A model generated the notes under the pieces. It was given only the letters and a program-made list of their open reading frames with translations, was not told where the DNA came from and searched no databases. A stretch of 64,000 nucleotides of DNA from Atherinomorus stipes (taxonomy: Eukaryota > Chordata > Actinopteri > Atheriniformes > Atherinidae), in assembly GCA_023101725.1 (NCBI GenBank), contig JALJCO010003433.1, positions 1 to 64,000 of the forward strand, read 5' to 3'. This document shows positions 23,907-36,105 of the stretch, piece by piece; within the stretch, counting starts at the first letter, position 1; each line of letters begins with the position of its first letter. A program made the translations under genes and the position numbers.

Positions 23907-25610
23907 GGCCCCATAACCTGTCATTACACATACACTACCATATTGTTCCCACAAGAACAAACCTTGCAGCTCAGGTTGGGAGAGAAACTGAACGACGGAG
24001 AAGACGAAGACGAAGAAGAAGAAGAAGAATTCCAACAACTTAAGACTTCCAGTCATTTACTCTCAGAACAGAACATACTGTCAAAAAATTAGGGATATTC
24101 ACCTTTTGGGTTCAACTCTAGGAAAATGTTAAAAGTTTATGACTTACTGATATTATATCATGAATTTTGGAGGTCTGAGAAGAATCATGTTAATTCCTCC
24201 ATCTTAAACTATTTATTGAAAGAAAAGCTAACAGCAGCGGTGGGGATAACAACAAAAAAATGCCAATGTCTCAATTACATGTTATGTTTGGTGTCATCTT
24301 GCTCTGATGTCTAAATGTAAACAGGATAAAGAAGAGGACTGTTTTCATACAGCTTCTCATTTAGCCACAGGAGAGGTCTATTCTTTGTTCAGACACGTCT
24401 TTGTTTTTGAGGGTAAGCATCTTGTTAGAGAACAGCAAGTTATGCAAAAAACAGTTAAACACTGAACAACTGTAGATGTGGATTCAGAAGTTTAGAGAAA
24501 GTCAAATTCAGTTCATCTGGAGTAATTTTGCATTTTAGGTTCATTGTGCAGACAACAGCAGCTAGAAGTTCACTGTAGATATCCCTGGAAAATTGACAAC
24601 AAAAAAGACACAAAAAAGAAGTGCAATAACTTATTTATCTATTTATTGTGCTATAAATTGCAAATAAAATGATGCATCTTGCTAATCAAGACAGGTTGAG
24701 GGTGAGGAGCCCCTTCGGTAAATGCTGTAACTAGTTGGTCATTTTCATTGTTTGACTACAAAGTTGTCCAAATGTTTCTTTTTCTATAAGATATAAATGG
24801 AGTAGGGAAAAAGAAGAAAACACTTCACCAGAACAAACAGAACTGAAGTGCGATGACACGTTGGTAGAAATAAAGAATCATCAAACATCCATGCAGCACG
24901 CAAGCAAAAACCTAGATTTCCTGAGTGTGGACTGCCTCCATTCCCACCGATGTACACTATAAACTACATTTTAAACTAAGTGGAAACTTTCCCCTGTGTT
25001 GGATCTCTACATTCCCAACTTCAAGGATGTGGAAAACCTGAGCTGTGCAAATGAGCCCATTTACTGAGCTGCCATAACAGACTTGACATCTCATCTCTGG
25101 ACAGAAGTGAAAGAGCTCAAGTAGCCGTTATGCTTTTAATGGAAGGAAGGATGTCTACAGCAGACTTTATCATTGGTGGTTCCGAGAAAATCAGTTTCAG
25201 TGATGGATCAATATCCATTAGATTTAGATTGAATTAGTTTACATGATTAGGTACTTCCAGTGTATCAAATCTTCTTTATGACGTTTATAACCTCTGGATG
25301 TTTAAAATAAGTTGCTGTTTGCAATTAGTCACATTAAGATGAAGTTGCAACAATTATAGTAACATCTTTATTTTGAAAAAGCCTCCCCCTTATGCAACAG
25401 TTAAGATTTCAGTCACTTGAGTGTGCTATGGCCATTTTTTCTACTTCCAAAACAGGTTTTGCCAATCCAAGAAATCTACTGCAGCTGTTAAGTCACCTCA
25501 TCACAAAAGGGCTGGATGGCTGAGAGAGAGGACAGTCGACAAAGGAAGAGGAGCTGGGAAAAGAATCCCTCCAAAAACAGCCTTTGAGGAAGGTACCATT
25601 CACTAATTAA
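23907..25610. other. Non-coding stretch with short GAA microsatellite
   Basis: A (GAA)n-type tract lies near 24001-24033. The rest shows no exon, RNA gene or bounded element. Confidence 0.45.
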
Positions 25611-25862
25611 ATTTTTTTTTTTTTTTTTTTTGTTATACTTGTATGATCCCCGAGGGGAAATTAGGGCTCTGCATTTCACCCATCTCTGTACTGAGTATCA
25701 GAGAGCAGAGGGCTGCTACTTAAAGCGCCCGGGGAGCATTTGGAGGGTTAAGGACCTTGCTCAGGGATCCACAGTGTTCAACCTGGGAGTCGTGTTGGGG
25801 ACTCGAACCCGGGTCCTCCGCGCCAAAGCCCATGACGCTACCACTAGGCCACCCACTCCCCC
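25611..25862 (-). mobile_element. tRNA-derived SINE, minus strand
   Basis: Read on the minus strand, the head carries a box A-like TGGCCTAGTGG (25841-25851) and a box B-like GGGTTCGAGTCC (25799-25810) at tRNA spacing. A body with CTTGCTCAGG and GGGGAAATT words follows, and it ends in an A tail (the T run at 25611-25631 on the plus strand). This is the layout of a fish tRNA-SINE. No perfect target duplication was found. Confidence 0.7.
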
Positions 25863-26564
25863 AATTCAGAAAAAGGTAAAAGTTACAAAAAATAAACGAA
25901 AGGTCACAATTTCTATGTCTTCTCTTTTCTTTTCAGAAGGCATGGAGACCTGGGTTGGGGAATTCACTCCCCACCTCCTTGCACTGGGTTTGACTGGAAA
26001 TAGTCACTTTTATATGTGAACTCCTGCCTCCTTTCCTGCTTTGCATACTGATCTGACACTAACACCTATACACAATAAATATGTAAATTATTCAGTATTG
26101 CCACTACACTATTTAATACCAGCTGATCTGTCAGTTTATTGTAATAAAAACATGATTAAATATTTTATCAAATAGACATGATTTATGTGGAGGTATGTGA
26201 GATACTTGTTTTATTCTTACTGTTGATAGCATTATATGAAAAAGAAATTTCAATATAATGCTAATGACAGATATGATAATATTACAGCTCGTCCAGAGCA
26301 GCAGATACTTGCCAGTAAACAATTCAACAGGAGGTTGTTCTGCACATAATGACTTTGCTGTAGCCTTAAAGACACACAACGTAACCTTTAGGCTGTAAAA
26401 ACGTGTGTTTCTGACTCGTTTTGATGGCACACCAACATTCATCATGCGCATTTTTGAGCCATCACTGCCCAGAGGCGTCCCAGGGCTCAGAAACAGCAGT
26501 ACATAAAATTCTGATCCAGAGCGCGACTGTGATGTTGCAGCCGACTATTGATTGCGCACGTGTC

Positions 26565-26885
26565 ATTTACTAGATTTAAGATGTTTATTGTCACATAGAT
26601 GTACAAGTACAGGCATTGTGAAAAACTTGTGTTGGGGGTGCTCCACAATACACCAATAAATACAGTGAATAAATAACAATAAAACCTGTGTAAAAGGTTT
26701 AAGAGGTTAAAAGAAACTCAGATAAAACTCAGTTAAAAACTCAGACAGCATACAAGGAAAGTGCAATGTTCATTTCGGCCTGTTTAGCAGTCTTACGGCC
26801 TGGGGAATGAAACTGTTCTTAAGCCTGGTTGTGCTGGCTTTGATGCTTTGGTAACACTCCCCAGAGGGTTAGTACGACTAGCAGT
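26565..26885. repeat. Dispersed repeat of unknown class nested in copy A
   Basis: It begins near AGATGTTTATTGTCACATAG and ends near GGTAACACTCCCCAGAGG. It contains a phrase (GGCCTGGGGAATGAAACTG) that I recall from a widespread fish repeat. The related element at 28502-28937 lacks it, which supports a later insertion. Confidence 0.45.
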
Positions 26886-26950
26886 GTTAGCGGTACTAGC
26901 AAACTGATATGAACCTGATATGAACACAGCGGGTGTTTTGAACGTGCATC

Positions 26951-27061
26951 ATGTCGGATTCGGTAAAGAAACGCAAGGAAACGTTACCAGAGGAAGAGCG
27001 GAAAAGAAAGACAGGAAGGGACAGAAAAAGAGTCAAGATAAGACTGTCTTTTACTGGCTAG
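26951..27061 (+). CDS. Short basic open frame within the TTAA element
   Basis: Thirty-six codons from ATG, highly charged (Lys/Arg/Glu-rich, containing EEERKRKTGRDRKRVKIR), ending TAG. Similar basic segments occur in fish TTAA-type element proteins as I remember them. Without a downstream catalytic domain it is probably a relic of the parent element's first exon, not a working gene. The matching stretch at about 28740-28860 is broken by stops. Confidence 0.25.
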   Translation: MSDSVKKRKETLPEEERKRKTGRDRKRVKIRLSFTG

Positions 27062-27170
27062 AGTGAGCTCACAGTACAGGTACGATACAAGATGGATGCT
27101 ACTTTAGCCACCCATAGGGCTAAAGTAGGTCACTGAGAAAACTGGTAAAAGTTCCGTTGTGTGTCTTTAA

Positions 27171-28501
27171 CACGCAGAGTATGGGAAAACAGGAAGTAGT
27201 TACAAGCTGTCTGTTCTAGAGTCGACAATGAGTGTCACCACTGCTGCGTAAAATCATGAAAAAAGAATAAACAAAAGAAAGACTAAACTACTGCAGCAGA
27301 GAGAAGTTTTATGGATCCCGTCAAAAAAAGGAGTGTTGGTATGTAGTCTACTGGGAGAGCTGATAACACAGTATTGAAGTAGAGAATATCACTGAGTTAC
27401 TCACTTTCCCATCCATCCTCCAACAAATTTTCATTAAAATTTAGTCATGGTTCGATCAAATCCGAGCCGAGAGCGCTTCCTCCTCGTTCAAACATACCTC
27501 TTAAGTGGGTACGCGAGCAGCCGCAGCTTTCAGTGTTTCTCAATTCTACCGGTGTTGTGAGGGCAGCATGCTCAGTGGAGTCGTCTCTTAAGCGAGAAAT
27601 GTCTCAGGTCGTTTTCACACATATTTGGGTTGAGCTAGGTGCTGCCGCAGCAGTGACAAAATTACAATGTTTCAATTTTGAACGCATACGGCTCCGTTTC
27701 ACTCATGCTTTTTAAATCACCGCGCCCAGCAACCGTTCTACAGACTGGAGCGTTGCGTATCCATGGCAACCAGATGGAAGTAGACACGTCCCAGCTGTAA
27801 AGCGTGGCTGTGTTGTAAACAAAACACACGTGAATGATGAAGTGTGTTGAAGACGAGACATGGTTGTGTGTGGAGAACAATGGCATGCACTGGTGTCGGT
27901 GGATTTCCAGACAAACCAGAGCAAGAAGCAGATTGATTCTGTTGAACCGCAAAGTCCGACTGCATGCGGATATTATCGGCGAACTGTCAAGTACTGATGA
28001 GTTGTAAGCATGAGCATTAACGCTTAGTCTGCTAAGCTCTTGTTGGTAATTTGTCCAGACATGACCGTCTTCTTCCTGTATCAAAACTGCGTCGTAGCGT
28101 CATTTGACGTCACGTCCATAGGGCAGCGTGGGAAATTTGGCCACTGAATTGCAGCGCATTTTGCAGCACACAGCCTGTTCAAGGCAACGGAGAGAGACGT
28201 GGGTGGAAACGTTCTTTTTGGTATTTAGCGCTTCATCACCCATTCGTATTAAAAAAAAATGGACATGTTTGTTTGTTTTTTTAAAATTCCTGCCTCTAGT
28301 CCCTTTAAGTCTTAAAGACTTAATAACTACAACATGGTCTTTTATGGGTGTTTTTGGTCTATTTGCAAGTTTAAAAACCCAAGAAGACCATTTTAAGCAT
28401 AGAAAAATCAATTTGGATAAAATGGGCCCTTTAAATTCTTGTGTTTAAATTAACATGGGATTGAATTCGACAGCATTTTTCTCCTTATTTAGCGTGCAGC
28501 A
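27171..28501. other. Non-coding stretch, moderately CpG-rich
   Basis: Two antisense open frames (about 27662-28084 and 28100-28411) lack family motifs or splice support. The edge GGGCCCTTTAAATTC near 28422 could be the end of another TTAA element, but no matching left end was secured. Confidence 0.35.
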
Positions 28502-28937
28502 TTAAAGACGTAGCACATAACTTTCTGACCTTAAAACTTCACATTTTGGCCTTGTTTATTGGCACAGTGACATCTACAGTATCCTGCTTACCTGGGGCCA
28601 TTGATGCCCAGCAGTGTCCCAAAGCCAAGAAATCTTACTATTCAGCTTTTTCCTTCTGGGACGCCGCGTGATGTTGCAGGTGAGTTTCACTTCACGCGCC
28701 GAGCCACACAAGCAAGATATAAACACGAAGCATTTTGACTGTGCACTGTGGCTGATTTAGCAAGGGAACGCTAGAAGACATCAGAGGAGAAGAGCAGAAG
28801 AGAGTGACAGTGTGACAGAGGAAGATCAGACAAAAGTCAGATAAATCTTTTACTGGCTGGAGAGAACTCAGTCAGATGGATGCTGAATCAGCCATCTATA
28901 GGGGAAAACCTGCAAAAGTTCTCTTGTGAGTCTTTAA
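28502..28937. mobile_element. TTAA-flanked non-autonomous element, copy B (436 bp)
   Basis: TTAA at 28502-28505 and 28934-28937, with imperfect inverted ends AGACGTAGCACATAACTT and AGTTCTCTTGTGAGTCT. The interior (GATGTTGCAG and CTTTTACTGGCTGGAGAG) matches copy A at 26366-27170. Confidence 0.6.
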
Positions 28938-30630
28938 AGAGGTGAGAAGAAACGAGGGATCAGGGACCTCAATCTGAATATTTTTTGGCGTACTGTACGC
29001 AAACTTTTGGTTTTGGGCGCAAGTACACTTTTAGTAAAGATCCTATGCACAGTTTTATAAATGAGCCCCCAGGTCATTTACTGTTGTCAATAAATAAAAG
29101 CTGACGTGAGTCGTCAAGATTAAGTTATCACTAACTGTGGGATATAATTCACTTTAAAGTTGCAGAAGGTCCAAATTAAAAAGAACTGATGAAAACAGCT
29201 GCTTAATAATATGCTCCACAAGTAATCATATGTTATACTGTAACATCTTATGGACTTTAAATTTACCATCACAAATTCACAGAATTTTTCGAGTTTAGCA
29301 ATGATTAACAAATTAAAAAGTCTAAAACCAGAAAGGGTGAGAGCCATCAGTCTCCATTTTAAGCAACATGATCTTTTCATTCTGTTGAGATCTCTGACGA
29401 AGAGGCTTCATTCAAAGTCAAATAACACAATCGCTCTTTGACCCTCATTAGAAAATGACTGTCCAGGTTTTTTTTTTATCATTATTATTTTTAATTGGTT
29501 GGGAATATGATGTGCCAATCTTGCATTCTGGAAGTTAACTCACTCTGGAGCAGGTTAGAAGTGAAACACCCCAAGATAGTAAACAATCGAAACCAGAGTT
29601 CAACCAGAAGTTGAGTACAGGTTCCTGGATCCAATGATGGCAGCTCAAAACCCAGTGTATGCGCTAAATATAACAGGCTGTGTTTATTTGTTTGTTATTT
29701 TAGCCAAAACTATTGAAAGCCTCCTGTGTACGTGGTGTTTTAATGCTTCTGCATTTCTGATCGTGTTGTCATTGTTTGCCTCAGCTTCTGAGTGCCAATA
29801 AAACAGTAAAAACAAAACATCGCATTTTTAATCTGGGCAGCATTTCCACCCCCTCAAAACATAGTGTAAGATGAGAATGAGGAATACAATAGGAGCTCTG
29901 GGCTTCTAAAACACGCCTTCCTGCAGTCAGAGCAGGAATGTTTCCATATATTTATGGATGAGTTGACATTTTCTCTACATTGAAAACATCTTTATTCTCC
30001 ACTATCAGCTTTGATGAAGTGAGGCCTCAACTTGTGAGAAAAGGAAGGAGATAACCTAGTCAAGATTAAAAAGAGAGAAACATGATTACATCGGAAGGAT
30101 GAAAGCAGATTAAATATATACCGGTTTATGAGGGCACTGAATTTAATTAGAGTAAAATATGAAAGAACACAGCAAGAGATTGCCGCGTTGATTGATCTTC
30201 CACTTAAACAACCACACCTGCCAAAAAGACTGTATAGCCTCCAACTCTGTCAACACCAGCCTCACACACACACACACCCACACACACACAAAAACACCAT
30301 TGTGAAGCAGTGGTGGTGAGAAATGATTCACCAGAGTGGAGCTCAGCTACTCTCAGCCATCTTTTTATAGAAGAAAGACTTCTTTCCAACATCTACACGC
30401 AGTCACCTGTCGACATAGTCACAGGTGGCATTCAAGCCCACAAAGAATAAAAATCTACATCCATACTCGATGATTAAACTTGGAGTGAAAAAGCAGCGAT
30501 GAACCCTAAATTTCCATTCTGTAAAAGAAGTGAAAGAAACAGATATGTGTAAACTTTTGTATCGGCCATTTTAAATCTTAAAAACTGCAAGGAAAAGTGT
30601 TGTTTGCAGGAATTACCACCTTTTCAACCA
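28938..30630. other. Non-coding stretch with CA microsatellite
   Basis: A short (CA)n tract lies near 30264-30292. No exon, RNA gene or bounded element recognised. Confidence 0.45.
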
Positions 30631-31682
30631 GGGCCCAGTTGTTTAAAACTCTGTTATTTTGTAACCAGCCGTTAAATACATTTAGCCGACCGTTAACAGT
30701 CCGGTTATCTTGTTGTTCAAAACTTAGTAACTTTAACTATGTGTCATCTTGACGTTAAAGTTAACACACCTAAGGACTGCCGCTAAAGTTTTAACGGTGT
30801 GGTTATCTCTCATTATGGCATTTGTTGCTAGGGCTGTCACAATAATCGCAAAAATGAAATATCGCGATATTAAGAAGCTCACCGCGCTGCATGATGGGCC
30901 ACCGCCATCACCGCATCTCAGGACAGCAGTTGAGAAGGATACAATGGCAGCTGCACTGGCATCAAAACCAAATGTTACTTTGCCCCTATGGGAGCATTTC
31001 GGCTTTCAGCCAAATGAAAAGGGTGAGCCAGACAATTTAAAAGAGGCAATCTGTAAAATCTGCTGTTACCGTCTTTTGAACTGCGTTCAATAAAGCGTTA
31101 TAAAATTGACATGTCTTTTTTTTTTATAACTTTTTGTAATGTGCAACCGCCATGTTTCAAAGGAAATATTGCCATGACTTTGGTAAATTAACAATTAAAG
31201 ACATTGGTGAAATAGATAGATGGGGGGGTGCGCAATTATATTGCATATCGCAATATTGAGCCGCCTTGACTCACCGCAGGGGGAATTCCTCAATCGCGAC
31301 AGCCCTATTTGTTGCTAATGCTGCGTTCGTAATGCCAGTTCAGAGAAGGAAGGAAAGCGTTTATCGTGGCCTTGATTTTGACATGGGGATTATTCTAACG
31401 AAGAGCTGCGCACCACTTCAGGAGAGAATGCATACAGGTCTATGTAATCCTTTGCGAGGTGATTTGGAGCATGCAACAAACTGTGGACACGGATTGACTA
31501 TTTAGAAAGATTAATATCTTGCTTCTATGGTCTGAATAACATTTTCTTCATTGGCAGAGAAATTTCTGCCTCTCTTTTTTATTGAAGTGAAAGGGATCAT
31601 TTGCTTATCTATACTTTCTGTGTGATTATTTTAACCAGTGGTTAAAAGTGGTTAAAATAACCAAGAACTGAACAACTGGGCC
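30631..31682. mobile_element. DNA element with GGGCCCAGTTGTT ends, hosting a nested hAT
   Basis: The left end GGGCCCAGTTGTTTAAAACT pairs with the right end GAACTGAACAACTGGGCC (ending 31682). GTTAAAATAACC-type words follow inside both ends. A hAT element (30829-31307) sits inside with a perfect target duplication. Host superfamily is not settled. Confidence 0.55.
30829..31307 (+). mobile_element. hAT element remnant keeping part of a BED zinc finger
   Basis: Ends TAGGGCTGTCACAATAATCG and CAATCGCGACAGCCCTA. The flanks TTTGTTGC (30821-30828 and 31308-31315) are a perfect 8-bp target duplication. A frame within about 30944-31093 encodes MAAALASKPNVTLPLWEHFG and then GEPDNLKEAICKICC. That is the start of a BED-type zinc finger (Trp-x-x-Phe, then Cys-x-x-Cys) as in ZBED/hAT transposases. 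It stops after about 40 residues without the His pair, so it is truncated. Confidence 0.85.
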
Positions 31683-32197
31683 GAGTTTGTAAAACATTCA
31701 GGTAAGGAGAACAGACAGTTTTTAAAGTCCATACTACAGTTATGAACAACATGAAAAACCTGCTGATGGCAGACAAACAGCTGCTTCTTTCAACCTGAAC
31801 CATTTACTTGACTGGGAAACAAAAGATTCAAAAGGTGTATGCACACAGAAAATCACTTAGGGTTTGCCAGAGGACAAAACCATTTCTCCCTCATTTGCAA
31901 ATAAATGTTTTAACCACTTTTAACCAGTGGTTAAAAGTGGTTAAAATAACCAAGAACTGAACAACTGGGCCGAGTTTGTAAAACATTCAGGTAAGGAGAA
32001 CAGACAGTTTTTAAAGTCCATACTACAGTTATGAACAACATGAAAAACCTGCTGATGGCAGACAAACAGCTGCTTCTTTCAACCTGAACCATTTACTTGA
32101 CTGGGAAACAAAAGATTCAAAAGGTGTATGCACACAGAAAATCACTTAGGGTTTGCCAGAGGACAAAACCATTTCTCCCTCATTTGCAAATAAATGT
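31632..32197. repeat. Tandem duplication, period 289 bp, nearly identical
   Basis: TAACCAGTGGTTAAAAGTGG begins at 31632 and again at 31921, and about 277 bp match with no differences that I can see. Each copy starts in the right end of the 30631-31682 element and extends into flanking DNA. The junction (about 31905-31950) is a palindrome of TTTTAACCACTTTT and its complement. Confidence 0.85.
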
Positions 32198-33222
32198 GAA
32201 CTTACACGTACAATCTTTTCTGAGATGGAAAAATAATAGCTGCGTCTGCAAACAGACTTAGAAAGATGCAGATGTTGGAGTGCTCTATTTAACAAAAGAT
32301 TAAAGCTGAACAACTTCTTTCTGGGAGGGTGGATTAGAAATGTTTGTCTTTTATGGGCTGCAAACACAGCCATTACAGTACCTTCAATAACCATTATGAC
32401 TTTGAGCTGGAAAAAGTATTTTAGGTAACTTGGAGAATCTTTATGTTCAGGTAAAAACAAATTTGCTTTAGCCGATAGGCTGGCCAGTTGGCTCTGGTCA
32501 GGCAGTGATCCATTCTCTTGCAGGAAGAAACTTCAAAGCGTGCACCTCAACCAGAGTACAGCACAGACATACCTAATGATGCATCGCTGTGATTGACAGG
32601 ATTGCTTCAACATGAACCAGCTTTTGCAGACTCTGAAGTGAGGTATGCCGCTTTTATGTTCGATTCAGTTGGAGTGAAACAGTAGATGCAGGACTGTAAT
32701 GGGTAAGAGAGACCACAGCAGAAATGAATCAACTCTGACAAGAACAGTAAACAATAAAATGTTGCAACTTTTCCACATGGGCAGGATTTATAGATAAAAG
32801 TTCACACATTGTACTCAGAGAGGGAAAAAATAATGAAAGTACCTCTTCATGTTGAATTCTGTCCGCTTTGCTGGATGTTTATGATGGGAAACAGCCCTCA
32901 GCAGCTGCTGCATGCTTGACTGAAAGCTCTATAAAAAAGTGAAAGAATATTTACATAAACGACAAACATGATAAAACTGCATTTTATAAATCTTAATCAC
33001 ATCTGAAACATTTCTTTTTATAAACAACTAATTTTAACATCTGTGAAATACTTTTAAATGTGAATCTTTCATGTTGCCGAGATGCTTCTCACAGTTAAAG
33101 CAATTTCTAGTTATCTTTAATAAAGTTATCTTTCCATGCTAAATATGGATATTGATCATTTGTTTCTCTTAAAGTCCAGCCAGACTGGCCATTTTTCAAG
33201 TTCAGGAAAGGTACAGGACCGC
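32198..33222. other. Non-coding stretch
   Basis: No exon, RNA gene or bounded repeat was recognised. Confidence 0.45.
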
Positions 33223-33642
33223 TAGGGATGAGTGATATGGACTAAAAATGCATCACAATCATTTCTGTCTTCTTTTTAAAAAAAAAAAAAAATCATGGTA
33301 ATGATAAGTGACGATAAAAATAGTAACCTAATCATTTGTGTTATAAATCTGTCTATATTCGGTCTTGAGAGCCCTAAAATAATAATAGAAGGCACTAAAC
33401 TACATCAAATAATCAAGTAGTACACCTTTGTTGCAAAACTGTAGCGATACCAAACAAACAAGTCTGAAATATGAGAACGAATTTGACATTTATTCAAACA
33501 GTGCAAACAGAAAAAATAACTATATAAGTAACAGTAAATGCAACCTGATAAATTGATCATTTTTACTGTGAGATGACAAATTACGACCGTGGGGAATTTA
33601 TTTGACGGTATATCGCACACGATAACATATCGCCCACCCCTA
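33223..33642. mobile_element. hAT-like non-autonomous element (420 bp)
   Basis: Starts TAGGGATGAGTGATATGG and ends CATATCGCCCACCCCTA, an imperfect inverted repeat with the same TAGGG terminal word as the other hAT-like copies. Flanks AGGACCGC and GGGACAGG agree at 5 of 8 bases, so the target duplication is weak. An ATATCG-rich interior, no transposase. Confidence 0.6.
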
Positions 33643-34439
33643 GGGACAGGTGGGACCAGCTACTTTCAGGTGAATGATCAATAGCCTACTTTTCAAACAT
33701 TAAATTCTTAAAATGCCATTTCAGAAGCTTCATTTGAACATTTGATGTATTTCAGACAATTGAGCAAACTTTAAAAGTGAAAGCTCCACAGCAACTTAAT
33801 AAGCAGTTAATTTCAATAATAAAAAGGAATCTATAAAGCTGTGAACATAAATACCTAAAAAAGAAAAAAAAAAAGAAGAGCTAAAACACAACCGGGACCG
33901 TATTTGAACAAAACCTGGCTTCCTGCTGCAAAAACATGCTGGAGCATGTTTGTTTGCCTGCAAAGCTAAATGGAATGGAGCCATTGTTAATCAGCGCCAT
34001 TAGTTTCACCTGTTCCTCTCTGTCACAACATGTTTGGAACTAACAAAATGTTCGCTGAGGTGTTTTTAAGGAGGAATAAAAGTATAGTGCGGTCTTTTTC
34101 AAGAAAAATACATTTTCAAATGAGTACATCGATGTACTTGAAAGATATACTGTAGGCTACCAAAAAGGCAGCGTACAGGATGTCAGAAGTATTCCTAACA
34201 GAACCAACGAATATGCAAATTCTACGTAAAAAAAAAAAGGGGGGGATGTTGAAGAAAACATGTAACACTATTGTAAGTTCATTTCAAAATCTATAAAAGT
34301 GACATTCAATTTAATACAAATTTAGCATCACTGATATTAGTTGGCTTTGCTTTGCATTAATAATATAAATACGGTTACTATTAAAATTTTGTTAAGAGTA
34401 GGCATAAATAATTACTTGAGCTACATACTGCGCACAACT
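33643..34439. other. Non-coding stretch upstream of tmem98
   Basis: AT-rich sequence with an A run near 33860. No exon or bounded element found. Confidence 0.4.
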
Positions 34440-34814
34440 TTCAACCCATCTCAGAGACACTTGTTCGCCATGTCCTGGGAACACCGACTTACAACAGTTC
34501 CAGTCCGCCACCTGGTGTTGAATGCACGGACTTGAGGCTCATACCCACCTGCACGAGCTCTGCGAGCCGAGAGCGCGCCTCATACTTTAACCTGTCAGTA
34601 TCAGTATGTGCACAAGACTCCTGCACGCGCTTGAAAGTTGAGAGGGGGTGGGAGTGTCTGTCTGGTCATCAACTTCTACATGCCAACAGCTACAGATCAC
34701 GTTCAGTGCGCGTTCACGCCTCAGGTCTGGGGATGTTGGTGCTGTCTCCGCGCTCCCGTGGCGGAGAGAAAACCGTTGTGTTACTGGAGTGGAGCAAAAG
34801 GACAAAATGTTAAG
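34440..34814 (+). promoter_or_regulatory. Probable promoter and untranslated first exon of tmem98
   Basis: GC and CpG content rise here (for example 34550-34760). A strong donor AAG|GTGAGT lies at 34814/34815, and the next plausible exon is the one holding the tmem98 start. The transcription start is not defined. If joined to 35996, an ATG at 34808 reads only three codons before a stop, so it would be a minimal upstream frame. Confidence 0.4.
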
Positions 34815-35995
34815 GTGAGTCTCTGGAAACAAAGTTTGTTCGCTTGTTTAAAAGTATAAAAGTGATGTTAAGAAGTTGTTTTGTTAGTTTTTACCAAGCT
34901 AACAAAGTTGGATAAGTTTAAATAGTCGATGAGTGTGCGTGCGCTTTCATGCGCGTGTTTTCATTGTTCTCTGAGTCAAAAAAATGGATTGGTTTTATTG
35001 ATGCTTTTTATTACAGCATCACTTTGTATCACTAAACTTTGGGAGTACTGATTAATTGTAAAAGTTAGACATTGAAATTTACTAGAAGAAAATTGTGAAA
35101 ATCCTATAAAACTGATTATTATAGGCTAGTATTTATAGTGGAGGGGGGGGGGAGTTATGTTCAGAGAAGTTACTGAAGACTTTATTTAATTTTTTTGCAA
35201 ACTGTCCCAATATTCCAGAGTCTGTGCAAGTCCTGTGTGTATTCTTAATCGCAATGAGGGAAAATATGCCAACATTTTAGTATGTAATTATTTATTTTAT
35301 TGCTGCAGCTTCTTTTCTATTCACTCTTTTTTCAAACATACCCAAGTCAAACAAAAAAAAAAAAAAGAAATTAGAGAGTTTGGGTTTGTTTTTTGTTTTT
35401 TATTATTTTCTATTATCCTTATATCTGTTATATCTGTATGCTAGCTCTGATCTCTGTTTATTTTTTTCTCTCTCAGTAGTGAGCTTCACAGAAAAGGAGT
35501 CAGAAAAGCTCTCAGGCAGGAGAAAGCTCGGTATGATACGGCAAGTGTAACGCAAATTAATCAGATTAAAGAATTACAGCATTCCATGGCAGAATCTCAC
35601 TTAATTATCCAGACAAGAATGCAGGTTTACCATGTTGTAATGTGGGAAATTTACCCACCCTGTGGTAAAATTGCTTTAGCAACAGCTTTTTAAACAGTAT
35701 TGCTGCTTTTCAAGTGTCATGCCTAATTATAGATTAATAATGGGCTACGTAGAGAGTTTTATGCAGTGACAGCTTCAGTCAATTGCACTAAATTCTGTAA
35801 AACAAAGAAAAAAGGCTCTTTAGGCTATTAAAGTGTGTTTTATAGGTGTACCAAACTTAGAAGCAGACTAATCAAGGTCGATTTTGTCTCTACACAGACT
35901 ACATGTCTGACAGAAACATTCTCAAGTCTGGTATAATGTCACTCTTAAGTTGCAGGCAATCAGACTGAGACAAGCAATTATTCTCTCCTCAACAG

Positions 35996-36105
35996 ATGAG
36001 CAGCCATCTGTAATTTAAGCTGGGACAATCAGCCGACCCCTGATTGGACTCGTTTTCCTCCTGAGGAGTTGCTGCCATCAGCCGCTTGCGGGAGACAGAG
36101 TCACC
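35996..36105 (+). promoter_or_regulatory. tmem98 5' UTR part of the first coding exon, with a short upstream frame
   Basis: An acceptor CTCCTCAACAG ends at 35995. The exon begins ATGAGCAGCCATCTGTAA (35996-36013), a five-codon upstream frame out of phase with the main start. The context of the true start, GTCACCATGG, is a strong Kozak match. Confidence 0.5.

Larger units (their letters stand above)
26366..27170. mobile_element. TTAA-flanked non-autonomous element, copy A, with an inner insertion
   Basis: TTAA at 26366-26369 and 27167-27170 bounds inverted ends AGACACACAACGTAAC and its counterpart GTTCCGTTGTGTGTCT. A foreign repeat at about 26565-26885 interrupts it. The right part (CTTTTACTGGCTAGAG...) matches the element at 28502-28937. 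It contains a 36-codon basic frame at 26951-27061. Confidence 0.65.

Noticed and set aside
27662..28084. 140-codon open frame (-)
   Set aside because: No recognisable family or splice signals; overlapping frames on the same strand look alike in quality.
27500..28436. Possible further TTAA element ending GGGCCCTTTAA
   Set aside because: No convincing inverted left end was located.
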